This document shows positions 32,981 through 42,042 of a DNA stretch of 64,000 nt, piece after piece. The position numbers and the translations under genes are program-made. This DNA is from CALESS01 sp041741455 (lineage in GTDB: Bacteria; Chloroflexota; Anaerolineae; Anaerolineales; Anaerolineaceae). The stretch's first letter is position 1. Each line of letters begins with the position of its first letter. The stretch lies in NCBI GenBank assembly GCA_041741455.1, contig JBGSJZ010000044.1, positions 1-64,000 of the forward strand, read 5' to 3'. A model generated the notes under the pieces. It saw only the letters and a program-made list of their open reading frames with translations, made no database searches and was not told the origin of the DNA.

Positions 32981-34429
32981 ATGAAATCTCGAAAATTTAT
33001 CTATAGCGCATTGATTGTTGTGGTGCTCATCAGCGTGCTGGCCACCAGTGTGTTGGCAGCCTCCACCACCAAGTCACTGGCAACCAACTACACGTTGGTC
33101 AACTTATCCGCTAGCACAGCCACTGTGACCGCCAGCTACTATCTGCAGGATGGCAGCCAGTGGAAGGCTCCGGATAGCTTCACCATCGCTGCGAATGGCG
33201 GCCAGCAAATCGTACGCCAGTACACCGATCCAGCCCTGCCGGCTGGCAGTGGTTCCGTGGTCGTCACCTCCAACCAGGCCCTGGCTGGCTTGGTCCAGAT
33301 CGTGATCAACCCATCCGCCGGTCAGATCCCGACCTCCGGTGCCTACACTGCCATCTCCCAGGGTGACACCAAGTTCTACATCCCACAGGTTGCCCGCAAT
33401 GGTTCTTCCTCTACCGGAACTGCCAACTCCTGGATCGTGATCCAGAACGTTGGGACTGCGGCTGTGAATGTGAACGTCAGCTTCATTAAGTACGGCCAGA
33501 GCACAGTCTTCTACACCAAGCCGATCACTGGCATCGCCGTGGGTGCTTCCTACTACTACGATGTCAACACTGAGACCAACCTGACCGATGCCACCTTCTA
33601 CAGTGCAGTGGTTGAAGTATCAGGAACTGGATCGATCGCTGTTGTTTCCAATCTCTTCTTTGGCGCCGACAGCTTGATGGCCTACAATGGTTTTAGCTCA
33701 TTGGCCCCCACCTACAAATGGCAAGTGCCGTTGCTTTACTCCCGCCTAACCAATAGCCTGACCACTTCTTTGGTGGTGCAGAACCTGGATACCGTGTCAA
33801 TCCCTGTCGGTGATATTACTCTGGCTTGCACCAAGAACCCCGCTTCACCTGACCCCGCAACCATCACCGCCAGCAATACATCAGCGATTGCAGCCAATGG
33901 TGTTTTTGCCTGGAATACCCTGACCCAGACTGGCATCTTCCCGCCTGCCTGGTTCGGCTCCTGCACCGTTACTTCAGCCACGAACATGGATATCGTGACC
34001 CTGGTGATGCACCGCTACACCAACAACTCTGAAATGGCTGCTCACGAAGCGATTTCTGGCACATCCACTGATAAAACCGTCTTCGTTCCATTGGCTGCCA
34101 AGCGCCTGGCCAATGGCTTCTCGACCGGTATCACGGTTCAGAACCTGACGGCTGCCCCGATCACCGTGGATATCACCTACACCCGCTCTCCAGACTGCGT
34201 CGTTGGCTCCGCCTCCTACACTGAAACCGCAGTGGCGATTGCTGCCAATGGTTCCATCATCCGCAACCTGCGCCTTTCCACCAATCCGGTTGGCCTGAGT
34301 ATGCCGGATGGCTGGTTTGGTACCATGAAGATCGTTGGTACGCAGGCGATTGGCGCTTATGTTGCCAACACCTATCTGACCGTCAACGGTGACCGCTTCA
34401 TGGCATACCTGGGCTTCACCCAGCCCTAA
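32981..34429 (+). CDS. Secreted protein of four tandem Ig-like repeats
   Basis: The 482-residue protein has a clear signal peptide (basic start, hydrophobic IVVVLISVLATSVLA, about residues 10-27). The mature part is built of four modules of about 105-125 residues, each opening with a V-x-N-L/V-type strand (TLVNLSAS, IVIQNVGT, LVVQNLDT, ITVQNLTA). At least three have the IAANG turn, and the last two also have PxxWFGS/T. No catalytic motif, anchor or sortase signal is seen. The composition (Thr, Ser, Ala, Asn) suggests a surface-layer or matrix protein. It has its own promoter inside the glycan cluster. Confidence 0.75.
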   Translation: MKSRKFIYSALIVVVLISVLATSVLAASTTKSLATNYTLVNLSASTATVTASYYLQDGSQWKAPDSFTIAANGGQQIVRQYTDPALPAGSGSVVVTSNQALAGLVQIVINPSAGQIPTSGAYTAISQGDTKFYIPQVARNGSSSTGTANSWIVIQNVGTAAVNVNVSFIKYGQSTVFYTKPITGIAVGASYYYDVNTETNLTDATFYSAVVEVSGTGSIAVVSNLFFGADSLMAYNGFSSLAPTYKWQVPLLYSRLTNSLTTSLVVQNLDTVSIPVGDITLACTKNPASPDPATITASNTSAIAANGVFAWNTLTQTGIFPPAWFGSCTVTSATNMDIVTLVMHRYTNNSEMAAHEAISGTSTDKTVFVPLAAKRLANGFSTGITVQNLTAAPITVDITYTRSPDCVVGSASYTETAVAIAANGSIIRNLRLSTNPVGLSMPDGWFGTMKIVGTQAIGAYVANTYLTVNGDRFMAYLGFTQP

Positions 34430-34447
34430 TCTGATTAAGTTCTAAAG

Positions 34448-34487
34448 TATAATGGTAACTGGGTTAACAATGGTTGACCCAGTTACC
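34448..34487 (+). promoter_or_regulatory. TATAAT box followed by a 15-bp hairpin
   Basis: TATAAT lies at 34448-34453. Directly behind it, arms 34454-34468 and 34473-34487 pair over 15 bases (one T-G) with an AATG loop, then TTATTT. It may end the repeat-protein transcript, or lie at the very 5' end of the lipoprotein mRNA as a stabiliser. Confidence 0.65.
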
Positions 34488-34510
34488 TTATTTAAAGAGG
34501 ATGGAAATAG

Positions 34511-35083
34511 ATGAAAATCCGAAAACATGTACTATTCGCTCTGGCGATCTTTCTCCTGGTGATCGGATTAACCGCCTGCAAATCAAATGGGGCGCCAATA
34601 GCTGAACCTGTTCAAGTCGATGAAAATGGCTACCCGGTTCAATCCCAGGGCCTCTCAGAAGCTTACCCCTCTATCAACAATCACTATAATAATGTTTCCG
34701 AGTTAAGCGCTCCCAGCGAAGCCCACACCCCAGAGGCTGGTAAAGCCTCCATCAGCGGATTGATTTATGTTCCCTCCAGCCAATCGGTGGTCAAGAGCAC
34801 ACTGATTTACCTGGTACCGGCTGAAGGTGAAAACAAAGACCTGGTGCCTGGCATTCTCATCGGCAGTGGCATGGAGACCCGTGGGGATGTCCTCAGCCGT
34901 ACAGACGAAAATGGGGTTTTTTACATCGACAATATTCCACCGGGCAATTACTTCCTGGTGGTTTCATTCCAAAATAACATTATTCTTACGGCCAACTCCG
35001 AAACTGACCTGGAACCCCGCCTATTCACCTTTGCAGCTGATGAGGCGTTACCACTGGGACTGATCGTCAGCCCCGGGGACTAA
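34511..35083 (+). CDS. Lipoprotein with carboxypeptidase-regulatory-like domain
   Basis: A 190-residue lipoprotein: hydrophobic signal and lipobox LTAC (about residues 19-22), a polar linker of about 55 residues, then a beta-sandwich resembling carboxypeptidase regulatory or SpaA/Cna-B-like domains (SISGLIYVP, LIYLVPAEG, RTDENGVFYIDNIPPGNYFLVV). The DENGxFxxxxxPPGxY motif is characteristic. It is likely a structural cell-surface protein. The AAAGAGGATGG site precedes the ATG and an efficient terminator follows the gene. Confidence 0.82.
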   Translation: MKIRKHVLFALAIFLLVIGLTACKSNGAPIAEPVQVDENGYPVQSQGLSEAYPSINNHYNNVSELSAPSEAHTPEAGKASISGLIYVPSSQSVVKSTLIYLVPAEGENKDLVPGILIGSGMETRGDVLSRTDENGVFYIDNIPPGNYFLVVSFQNNIILTANSETDLEPRLFTFAADEALPLGLIVSPGD

Positions 35084-35109
35084 GTAAAAATTCCTGCAAA
35101 AACCTCAAA

Positions 35110-35147
35110 AGAGGTGGGAGATTTCAATCCCACCTCTTTTTGTTTTT
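35110..35147 (+). terminator. Intrinsic terminator after the lipoprotein gene
   Basis: Ten-base perfect stem (35110-35119 with 35128-35137), eight-base loop and a T-rich tail (TTTTTGTTTTT). Confidence 0.88.
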
Positions 35148-35192
35148 ATCCCTGGCACCCATCTTGCACCCTCCTGTTTAATCGGAGGCTCC

Positions 35193-35885
35193 ATGAAACG
35201 CATTAATATCATTCTTTGTTTTGTTGTGATCCTGGCCAGCGTGGCTTGCATTTCACTTCCGAAGTTCAACCTGCCACAAATCAAGACGCAGCCACCCACG
35301 GCTCTTCCAGCTTCAGCCACTCCTACTACGGCCATCCTGCCGCCTACGGATGCCCCCGCCACGGCCGAGCCAACCTTCACCTCACTGCCACCCACTGAGG
35401 TTCCCAGCAATACTCCGGAGCCAACCTTTACACCACAGCCTCCCACGCCTACTTTTACCTCTACACCCGAGCCTTTTTACCCGGTGCGGGTGGATCCGCC
35501 CTCTTACCTGCCCAATTTCACCCATGCTGAAAAGGGCTGCAGATGGATTGGCGTCGGCGGCCAGATCTTTGACCTGGACGGTCAGCCGGTCCAAGGTTGG
35601 ACCGTGGTGGTGACTGGCATCATCAACGGAGAAGTACGCCAGTGGTTGGGCCTGAGCGGCCTCAATACCGCCTTTGGCCCGGCTGGCTATGAAATCGAGC
35701 TTGGAGATACTCCCCTGGAAACCCGCGGAGTCTTTACCATCCAGCTGCGGGATGCCGCCGGCCTACCTCTGACTGAAATTGTGGCGTTTGATACCTTTGA
35801 AAATTGCCAGGCCAACCTGGCTATGATTAATTTCGTCCAGTCCAAAGCCATCTCCAAGTTGTATATCCCGCTGATCAGCCGTTAG
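35193..35885 (+). CDS. Lipoprotein with Pro/Thr-rich stalk
   Basis: A 230-residue lipoprotein: signal with lipobox ASVAC (about residues 13-18), a stalk of about 70 residues made of Pro, Thr and Ala (PPTALPASATPTT, EPTFTSLPPTEVP), and a C-terminal globular beta domain of about 125 residues (GCRWIGVGGQIFDLDGQPVQGW, then YEIELGDTPLETRGVF). The domain resembles transthyretin- or carboxypeptidase-regulatory-like folds. Function is unknown; it probably presents the domain at some distance from the membrane. Related in design to the lipoprotein just upstream. Confidence 0.75.
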   Translation: MKRINIILCFVVILASVACISLPKFNLPQIKTQPPTALPASATPTTAILPPTDAPATAEPTFTSLPPTEVPSNTPEPTFTPQPPTPTFTSTPEPFYPVRVDPPSYLPNFTHAEKGCRWIGVGGQIFDLDGQPVQGWTVVVTGIINGEVRQWLGLSGLNTAFGPAGYEIELGDTPLETRGVFTIQLRDAAGLPLTEIVAFDTFENCQANLAMINFVQSKAISKLYIPLISR

Positions 35886-36210
35886 GGTTTTTCAGACCCT
35901 TTCAGGCATACCACACCTATTTTGATCTTATCTGGAGGACATAAAATTATCCAAAGATGAACGCACATCGTTCCCGCCAGGGGAGATAAACGCAGATAAT
36001 TTATAATCATTTTGCGTGGGCAGCAACGGTCCGAACAGCTTATTTGATGTTTTGTCATTCTTGACGCAGTGAAGGATCTCCAAGTTACTTTCAGATGCTT
36101 TGCTTCGCTCAGCATAAGGACAGCGTTTTGTGTGATCCACGCATCTGGGTGTGCGAGCAGCTATTAAGGGTATAATTTCATCATCCTACCTGGAAGGGTG
36201 ATGAAACTTG
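35886..36210. repeat. Dispersed intergenic repeat, copy B, and repeat remnants
   Basis: The part 36039-36170 is the second copy of the element at 15432-15582 (84-base block with about nine differences, then a shorter second block). The part 35950-36005 (CAAAGATGAACGCAC, then GATAAACGCAGATAATT) resembles fragments of another common environmental-genome repeat. TATAAT at 36171-36176 is a likely -10 for the Wzz-like gene, abutting the repeat end. No gene is seen here; the minus-strand frames are repeat artefacts. Confidence 0.75.
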
Positions 36211-37023
36211 ATGATGGATGATTTTTCTCCCGCCGCTGCGACCCGACGTGTACTTGACGCCTGGATCTGGGTGGCGGGCTTCATTTTAGTTGGCGGGCTA
36301 TTGGGTTGGTTAATTCACTCACTGCGTACACCAGTGTATGAAGCCCGCACCACCCTGCGCATGGGGATCGATTATACCCGCACTGGCTGGCCCAACGAAA
36401 TTGAAGAAGACCGGGCTGTCGAAGTAGCCGGGTTCCTTTTCACCAGCCGCCCGGTGCTGGAGCAAGTCTCCGCGGCTGCCGCAGCCGAGGGTATTACCAT
36501 CAGCCCGGATGAGTTTTTCCGCAGCCTGGCGCTGGAGCGCCGTTCCTACACCTGGATACTGCGTGTTCGCCATTCGCAACCGGAGACGGCTGCCCGCCTG
36601 GCAGACCTGTGGCTGCAAACTGGTCTGCAAACCCTGGAGGAAGCCTCCAGCCACGCCTTCGAGGCAGAGCAAATCCGTCGTTATCTGAACGGTCTGGAAG
36701 CCTGCCTGGCCCAGGCCGCAGGAATGGGAGCGACTAGCGGAATTTGCAGCATCCAATCCCTGGCCAATTTACAGGCTGAACTGGAAGTCGCCGGTGCCGC
36801 TTACCGGCAGGAAAAAGCTGCCAGCCTGGGCGTTTCCACTATGGTGCTATTTGGCGAAGGTGAACCTTCGACCATCCCCCAGTCCCCAGCCCTCTACGGA
36901 CGCGCCAAATTGATGGCTGGTGGTATGTTACTGGGGTTGTTGCTGGGAATCGTTCTCACTTCCACCGGGGTGCTCAAAAAAAACAGGAGGTCGGGTGTTT
37001 CAACGACTGCTCAGCCGGACTGA
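36211..37023 (+). CDS. Wzz-like chain-length/polysaccharide co-polymerase protein
   Basis: The 270-residue protein has the Wzz layout: a short cytosolic start, first membrane helix (WVAGFILVGGLLGWLIH, about residues 19-35), a periplasm-type alpha/beta domain with YEARTTLRMG, and a second helix near the end (LMAGGMLLGLLLGIVL). Such proteins set the length of exported polysaccharide. No C-terminal tyrosine kinase is present. The ATG at 36211 is preferred over the TTG three bases earlier. Its end overlaps the start of the polymerase gene by 29 bases, which supports a Wzz/Wzy pair. Confidence 0.8.
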   Translation: MMDDFSPAAATRRVLDAWIWVAGFILVGGLLGWLIHSLRTPVYEARTTLRMGIDYTRTGWPNEIEEDRAVEVAGFLFTSRPVLEQVSAAAAAEGITISPDEFFRSLALERRSYTWILRVRHSQPETAARLADLWLQTGLQTLEEASSHAFEAEQIRRYLNGLEACLAQAAGMGATSGICSIQSLANLQAELEVAGAAYRQEKAASLGVSTMVLFGEGEPSTIPQSPALYGRAKLMAGGMLLGLLLGIVLTSTGVLKKNRRSGVSTTAQPD

Positions 37024-38464
37024 AACAGTCATCTGGGCGGCGTTGATTGTCCTGCTACCGGTCACCAGCTTGCCGTTAATTTCACACCTGGCCGGCGGGA
37101 CGATGGTCGCACCGCCTTCAGCGTTTTTGGCCATACTTTTGGTGATCTTCTGGTTGCTGCCGGCGCTCTGGCGCGGCGGACGTTTGCCGGGAGCGGTATT
37201 GCCGCTGTTGGCTTTTGTCGGGCTGTCACTGATCGTCTCGCTAGCAGCGTTTTTCTTCCCGGTGCCCATGTTTCGGGATACGCCGATATGGCGCAGCGAG
37301 CTGGAAGGCTTCATAACTTTGGGGATGGGGGTGTGCGTTTTCCTTGCTGCTGCCGCTCGACCGCAGAAACCTGAACGATTGGGCTGGCTGCTGCGCCTGG
37401 TCAATTGGAGCGGTCTGGTCATGCTGGTCTGGGTAATCCTGCAGACGGTCTTTTGGCAGACCCAGCGTAGTTTCCCTGCCTGGATGCATACAGTCCAATC
37501 CTGGCTTACCCTGAACGAATTGTACAAGGGTCGCGCCTCCGGCTTCGCCTTTGAACCCTCCTGGCTGGCGCATCAGTTGAACATGCTCTATCTTCCCATC
37601 TGGGCTGCTGCCAGTTTCCTGCGAATTTCGGTCCATCGTGGGCGTGTGTTCCGCCTCTCTTTTGAAAACCTGTTGCTGCTGGGCGGAGTGGCAGCGCTGT
37701 GGTTCTCCTATTCCCGGGTTGGTCTGCTGGCATTTCTCATCTCGCTGGGTTACCTGCTGTGGCTCTTCAACCGCTGGTTGCATGGCTGGCTGGGTCACAG
37801 CGTTGAGCGTATTCCCTGGTTGGCGCAGCTGGGTCGGCGCCGGGTTTCAGCTTTATTGATCGGGCTGATGCTGGCCGTTTATCTAGCGCTATTTTTTATT
37901 GCCGCGACTCTGCTCAGTAAGTTCGACCCGCGCATGGCGAAGTTGTTTGATTTCACCGTGTTGCGCCAGATGGATTTTATGGCCTACGCCAACCAGCTCA
38001 TCTTTGCCGAGCGGGTGGTGTACTGGAAGACTGGCTGGGATATCTGGAACGATCGTCCGCTGGGGGTGGGGTTGGGCAATGCCGGCTACTATTTCCCGCA
38101 AAAGATGAGCTCCTTTGGTTGGGGATTACTGGAAACCAATACAGTCATGTCTCGCATGTCTGGCATCCCCAATGTAAAAAGTCTGTGGGTGCGCTTGCTG
38201 GCTGAAACCGGGATCGCTGGTTTTGCATTGTATGTGGGTTGGCTCTTCAGTGTATGGAAAAGTGCGGCCGGTTTGCGTAAAGACACTCCGGCCGCACTCC
38301 GCATAGCCGGACTGGCCGGCCAACTGGCGATTGTGGCATTGCTGGTGGAGGGCTTCAGCCTGGATACTTTTGGGCTGCCCTACCTGTGGTTGACGTTCGG
38401 GCTGGCGGTGACAGCGTTTCGGTTAGGGAAAACACAAGCCACCCCCGGAGCTATTACTCCTTGA
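36995..38464 (+). CDS. O-antigen polymerase/ligase-like membrane protein (Wzy/WaaL)
   Basis: A 489-residue protein with about eleven membrane segments and a large loop in the second half (about residues 310-400), as in Wzy_C/WaaL proteins. The segment DIWNDRPLGVGLGNAGYYFP is typical of that loop. It should polymerise or ligate lipid-linked repeat units outside the membrane. I use the GTG at 36995 because AGGAGG lies four bases before it; the longer frame from 36920 reads only through the Wzz gene. It ends convergently, overlapping the HlyD-type gene by 11 bases. Confidence 0.85.
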   Translation: MFQRLLSRTETVIWAALIVLLPVTSLPLISHLAGGTMVAPPSAFLAILLVIFWLLPALWRGGRLPGAVLPLLAFVGLSLIVSLAAFFFPVPMFRDTPIWRSELEGFITLGMGVCVFLAAAARPQKPERLGWLLRLVNWSGLVMLVWVILQTVFWQTQRSFPAWMHTVQSWLTLNELYKGRASGFAFEPSWLAHQLNMLYLPIWAAASFLRISVHRGRVFRLSFENLLLLGGVAALWFSYSRVGLLAFLISLGYLLWLFNRWLHGWLGHSVERIPWLAQLGRRRVSALLIGLMLAVYLALFFIAATLLSKFDPRMAKLFDFTVLRQMDFMAYANQLIFAERVVYWKTGWDIWNDRPLGVGLGNAGYYFPQKMSSFGWGLLETNTVMSRMSGIPNVKSLWVRLLAETGIAGFALYVGWLFSVWKSAAGLRKDTPAALRIAGLAGQLAIVALLVEGFSLDTFGLPYLWLTFGLAVTAFRLGKTQATPGAITP

Positions 38465-39623
38465 TAAAATTGATCTGAACCGTCATGCCCCAGCGCAGGT
38501 TGCTGTCTGCCTCATCCAGCTTGATGCGCACGGTATAAACCACATCTCCACTTTTTTCAGTGTAGGTTTCGTCAATCCATTCCACGCTGCCATTCAACGT
38601 CAGGTCGTCCATGGCATCTGGGTTGATTTCGACTTTTTGCCCTACCTTGATGTTGACCACATCCAGCTCGTTCAAATCCTTGGTTTCAACATACCATTCT
38701 GAGAGATCGGCAAGAACCAGGATGGGCTGAAAGGGGCTGAGCCATTCGCCAACAAACAGGCTTTTATCATCCATTACCCGGCTGTCGAAGGGCGCTTTGA
38801 GTGTGTAATTTTCCAGGGCTTTTTCGGCTGCCGCCAGGTGTGCATCGGCGTTCTCCAGCCGCGCCTGGGCCAGCGCCTGTTCTTCGGCATCCGGGCCATA
38901 GGTCCGCCCTTCATACGCTCGGCGTGCTTCGGCGACATTTGCCTTAGCCAGGTTCAAGGCTGCTGTTGCCTGATCCAGTTGATTTTGCAACAGATCATGG
39001 TCATAGACAGCCTGCTGATAATCAGCTTCGGCATTATCCAGCGCCGTTTCAGCATTCTTGCGGGTGGTGTTGTCCGGATCCAAGTCTTTGTATTTATCAA
39101 ACTCTTTCTGGGCATCCTCCAGATCATCTTTGGCGGTTTGCATATCGATCGTAGTGGTGTCCAATTCATCCCGGAAATCTGGCGTGTCCAGATCGTCATA
39201 AACCTTCTGGGCTCCGATCAGCGCCTTTTCGGCAACGGCAAGCACTTGTTGTGCCTGGCTGCGGGCTACTTCAGCCAAACGCTCCAGTTTGTCCATAGCC
39301 TGTTGGGCGGAAACTTGCTCTAATTTAGCAGCAGTGATGGCGGCCTGAGCTCCCTCGGGCCCGCCGAGTTGTACCAGCACATCCCCGGCTTTAACCTGCG
39401 AGCCTTTGCTGATCGCAATCGAATCCACCTGGCCGGCGATGGGAAACGCTAGCATTGCGAATTGGTTGGGTACCACCCGGCCTTCAGCCAGGATGTTACC
39501 GTTGTTGGTCACCGGCGGCAGCAGGGTGGGTTCAACAGTCGGCGAGATCAGGTCGCAACTACTGAGAAACAGGGAGGCTCCCAGACAGATGGCTATAATG
39601 GTGGTTAAGAGATTTTTCTTCAT
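38454..39623 (-). CDS. HlyD/MacA-type efflux membrane fusion lipoprotein
   Basis: A 389-residue periplasmic adaptor. Signal peptide with lipobox LSSC (about residues 19-22), then a biotinyl-lipoyl half (IAISKGSQVKAGDVLVQLGG), a long coiled-coil hairpin (about residues 95-270, rich in Ala/Lys/Gln/Asp), the returning lipoyl half (LKAPFDSRVMDDKSLFVGEWL) and beta-barrel segments. It links the FtsX-type permease to the cell exterior. I start it at the internal ATG 39623, preceded by AAGGAGAGAAGGAA; the longer frame begins within the permease stop. Confidence 0.88.
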   Translation of the reverse strand: MKKNLLTTIIAICLGASLFLSSCDLISPTVEPTLLPPVTNNGNILAEGRVVPNQFAMLAFPIAGQVDSIAISKGSQVKAGDVLVQLGGPEGAQAAITAAKLEQVSAQQAMDKLERLAEVARSQAQQVLAVAEKALIGAQKVYDDLDTPDFRDELDTTTIDMQTAKDDLEDAQKEFDKYKDLDPDNTTRKNAETALDNAEADYQQAVYDHDLLQNQLDQATAALNLAKANVAEARRAYEGRTYGPDAEEQALAQARLENADAHLAAAEKALENYTLKAPFDSRVMDDKSLFVGEWLSPFQPILVLADLSEWYVETKDLNELDVVNIKVGQKVEINPDAMDDLTLNGSVEWIDETYTEKSGDVVYTVRIKLDEADSNLRWGMTVQINFIKE

Positions 39624-39639
39624 TTCCTTCTCTCCTTGG

Positions 39640-42042
39640 TTATTCATAGGACAAAACTTCCCGGATGGTCAGGCGAGCCGCATTGCGGGCAGGCAGGATG
39701 CTGGCGAATGCCGATAAGAGGATAACAAGCACCAACCAGATCAACACTCCGGGAACACTGAAGGTCAGTTGAATCGGATTGCCAAAGATGGCCGTACTAA
39801 TCACATCAGACATCACTGAACTGATCGGAATGGCAGCAAAACAGGCCAGGAACCAACTGATTACACCGATCAATATTCCTTCAACAATGACCATGCGCAT
39901 CAAAGTTCCGTTAGCTGCCCCAATGGCGCGCATAATTCCAATCTCACGAGTTCGATCCATTACGTTCAGCCCCATCGTTCCAGTCAGACCGATGCTACCC
40001 ACCAGTGCCATCAGAATGGCCATGATCATCAGGAAGGTGGTCAGCGTATTCAAACCCTGGGAAGTGTAGGATTGGATTGATTTTCCGGAGCGCACATCAC
40101 TGACCCGGTAACCGGCATCGTTGAAATGCTTTTCCAACTTCACCGCCAATTCTTTTTGCTTTTCCTGGGTGTGCCAACCCTCGGCAGCACTTACCCGGTA
40201 CACTGCGGATCTACCACTAGTATGTGTCAAACGGGATAAATAATCATAATTCGTGTAAGCCATCAGTCCGACGTTCTTACCGGCAAATTGGAAAAACCCG
40301 ACAATCACCCAGCGGGTTTTGTCGCCATTGACCTTAAGATGCAGGGTATCGCCGATTTTAAACTCCGGATATTGTTCCAGAAACAATTCACTTAATACAA
40401 TGGCATTTTCATCGCCAGCCAGAATCCAGCGTCCCTGAAGCACCATGGGTTCGATCAAAGTACTATCGCCCGGTGGGCCCACCAGGCTGACAATTTCGCC
40501 CTGTAGGTCATCGGAGCGAACCATCTCAGCCCTGGCGGACGCCCAGCCCTCGATATACACCACCTCGGGCAATTCAGCTGCCACTCCCTGAACTTCCTCC
40601 AGGCGGTAAGGGCGATCCAGGGTCAGATTGACATCGGACATGAAATATTTGCCCAGTAATTCAATATTTTGATCCAGCGAGCCGCGCACATTGAAGGTAG
40701 CGATGAAAATGGCACCACCTAAGATCAGGGTGATCAAGGTCAAAATCAACCGCCCCCGACGCCGGAAGGTGTTACGTAATGAAATCAACAATGGCCGAGA
40801 AAATCCCCGCACATGCGATAGCAGGCGGTAGATACGACCCTGATCATCAACTTTTGACACAGATCCATTCAAGGCATCCTGAATACTGATTCGGGTGCCC
40901 TGAATGACCGGGAAGGCCCCCACCAGTTGAGGTATCACCAGGGCAACCACCAGTTGCAGCAGGACCGCCTGCGGAACAAACCGATGGCTGCCGGCAATAA
41001 AATTGATGGACTCTGCCAGGAAACGATTTTCCATCCAGGCAGCCAGGTTTGCCAATGGTACAGCAAAAATCAATGAAATCAAGCTGAACACCAAGATCAG
41101 CACCATGTAGATGCCGCTGATTTGTCTGCCCGTCCCTCCGATGGTTTTCATCACCCCCACCTGCACAATTTGCTGGGTGAGCAGTGCGGACAGGGTATTG
41201 GCGATCAAAAATGCGCTCAGGAAAACCACCAAAAAACCCAAGACAAACAAGACGCCCGCCAAGGCATTCAAATATATGATCAATGGGTGGTCAGTATTCC
41301 GCCGTGAGTAAGAAGCTGCCACCTGAATCCCTTGATGATCGAACTCCACCAGCACCGTATCCAGCACCGATTGGATATGAGCGAGGTCCTCAGGCAGCTC
41401 AGAGACTATGGCGTACAGATACGAATATGTGATTGGCAGACCCATTGATTCAATGGCGCTCTCGGAAACATATCCCTGGGTCGGCGCCAGGAAGAAACCA
41501 CCTCCGGCGGAATCGGATCCAATACTCAAATCCTGAACGACCCCCACAAGTTTTAATGTGTGGGTATCACCAGACGGCAGTTTAATGACAATGTCGTCTC
41601 CAACCTGGGCTTTTGTATCCGAGAGCTTATTCTTCTCGATGACGATTTCCTGGTCAGCCGGCGGCCACTTTCCCTCCAGAAGGGTAACCTGGTTAATCTG
41701 CATGTCAGCATAATCCGAGTAGGCGCGCACATCCAGACCAATGTATTCATCCTGGCCTACTTCAAGACGGAGCGGATAATAAAATGCACCCTCCGCCCGC
41801 TGAATGCCAGGCAGTTTGGCGATATGGTCGACCCAATCTTGGTCAAATCCGGCGGATTTTACGATGAGGTTGGCCGGGTGGATATTTTGATAACTGTCAC
41901 CCATATCCTGTAGTAACAAGGAATGAAGGGTGGAAATCATCCCGATGGCGAACAAGCCAACGGTGATGGAAGCAATGACCAGTAAAGAGCGGGCTTTGTT
42001 GCTCCACAGGTCAGCCAGGACTTTATGCCAGCGCGGTCTCAT
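39640..42042 (-). CDS. FtsX/MacB-type ABC transporter permease
   Basis: An 800-residue permease with two FtsX modules: N-terminal helix (SLLVIASITVGLFAIGM), a large extracytoplasmic domain, three helices around residues 275-400, a second such block near 460-480 (LILTLITLILGGAIF), a further soluble domain, and the last three helices with the TREIGIMRAIGA motif. The pattern matches large two-module ABC permeases rather than single-module MacB. The true start is the ATG at 42042 with GAGGAG before it, overlapping the ATPase gene as ATGA. It probably extrudes a drug, lipid or peptide. Confidence 0.9.
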   Translation of the reverse strand: MRPRWHKVLADLWSNKARSLLVIASITVGLFAIGMISTLHSLLLQDMGDSYQNIHPANLIVKSAGFDQDWVDHIAKLPGIQRAEGAFYYPLRLEVGQDEYIGLDVRAYSDYADMQINQVTLLEGKWPPADQEIVIEKNKLSDTKAQVGDDIVIKLPSGDTHTLKLVGVVQDLSIGSDSAGGGFFLAPTQGYVSESAIESMGLPITYSYLYAIVSELPEDLAHIQSVLDTVLVEFDHQGIQVAASYSRRNTDHPLIIYLNALAGVLFVLGFLVVFLSAFLIANTLSALLTQQIVQVGVMKTIGGTGRQISGIYMVLILVFSLISLIFAVPLANLAAWMENRFLAESINFIAGSHRFVPQAVLLQLVVALVIPQLVGAFPVIQGTRISIQDALNGSVSKVDDQGRIYRLLSHVRGFSRPLLISLRNTFRRRGRLILTLITLILGGAIFIATFNVRGSLDQNIELLGKYFMSDVNLTLDRPYRLEEVQGVAAELPEVVYIEGWASARAEMVRSDDLQGEIVSLVGPPGDSTLIEPMVLQGRWILAGDENAIVLSELFLEQYPEFKIGDTLHLKVNGDKTRWVIVGFFQFAGKNVGLMAYTNYDYLSRLTHTSGRSAVYRVSAAEGWHTQEKQKELAVKLEKHFNDAGYRVSDVRSGKSIQSYTSQGLNTLTTFLMIMAILMALVGSIGLTGTMGLNVMDRTREIGIMRAIGAANGTLMRMVIVEGILIGVISWFLACFAAIPISSVMSDVISTAIFGNPIQLTFSVPGVLIWLVLVILLSAFASILPARNAARLTIREVLSYE

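Noticed and set aside
35882..36140. Minus-strand small frames coding MLSEAKHLK-like peptides (also 15185-15616)
   Set aside because: They lie in the dispersed repeat, appear in both copies, and correspond to a known type of false gene call.
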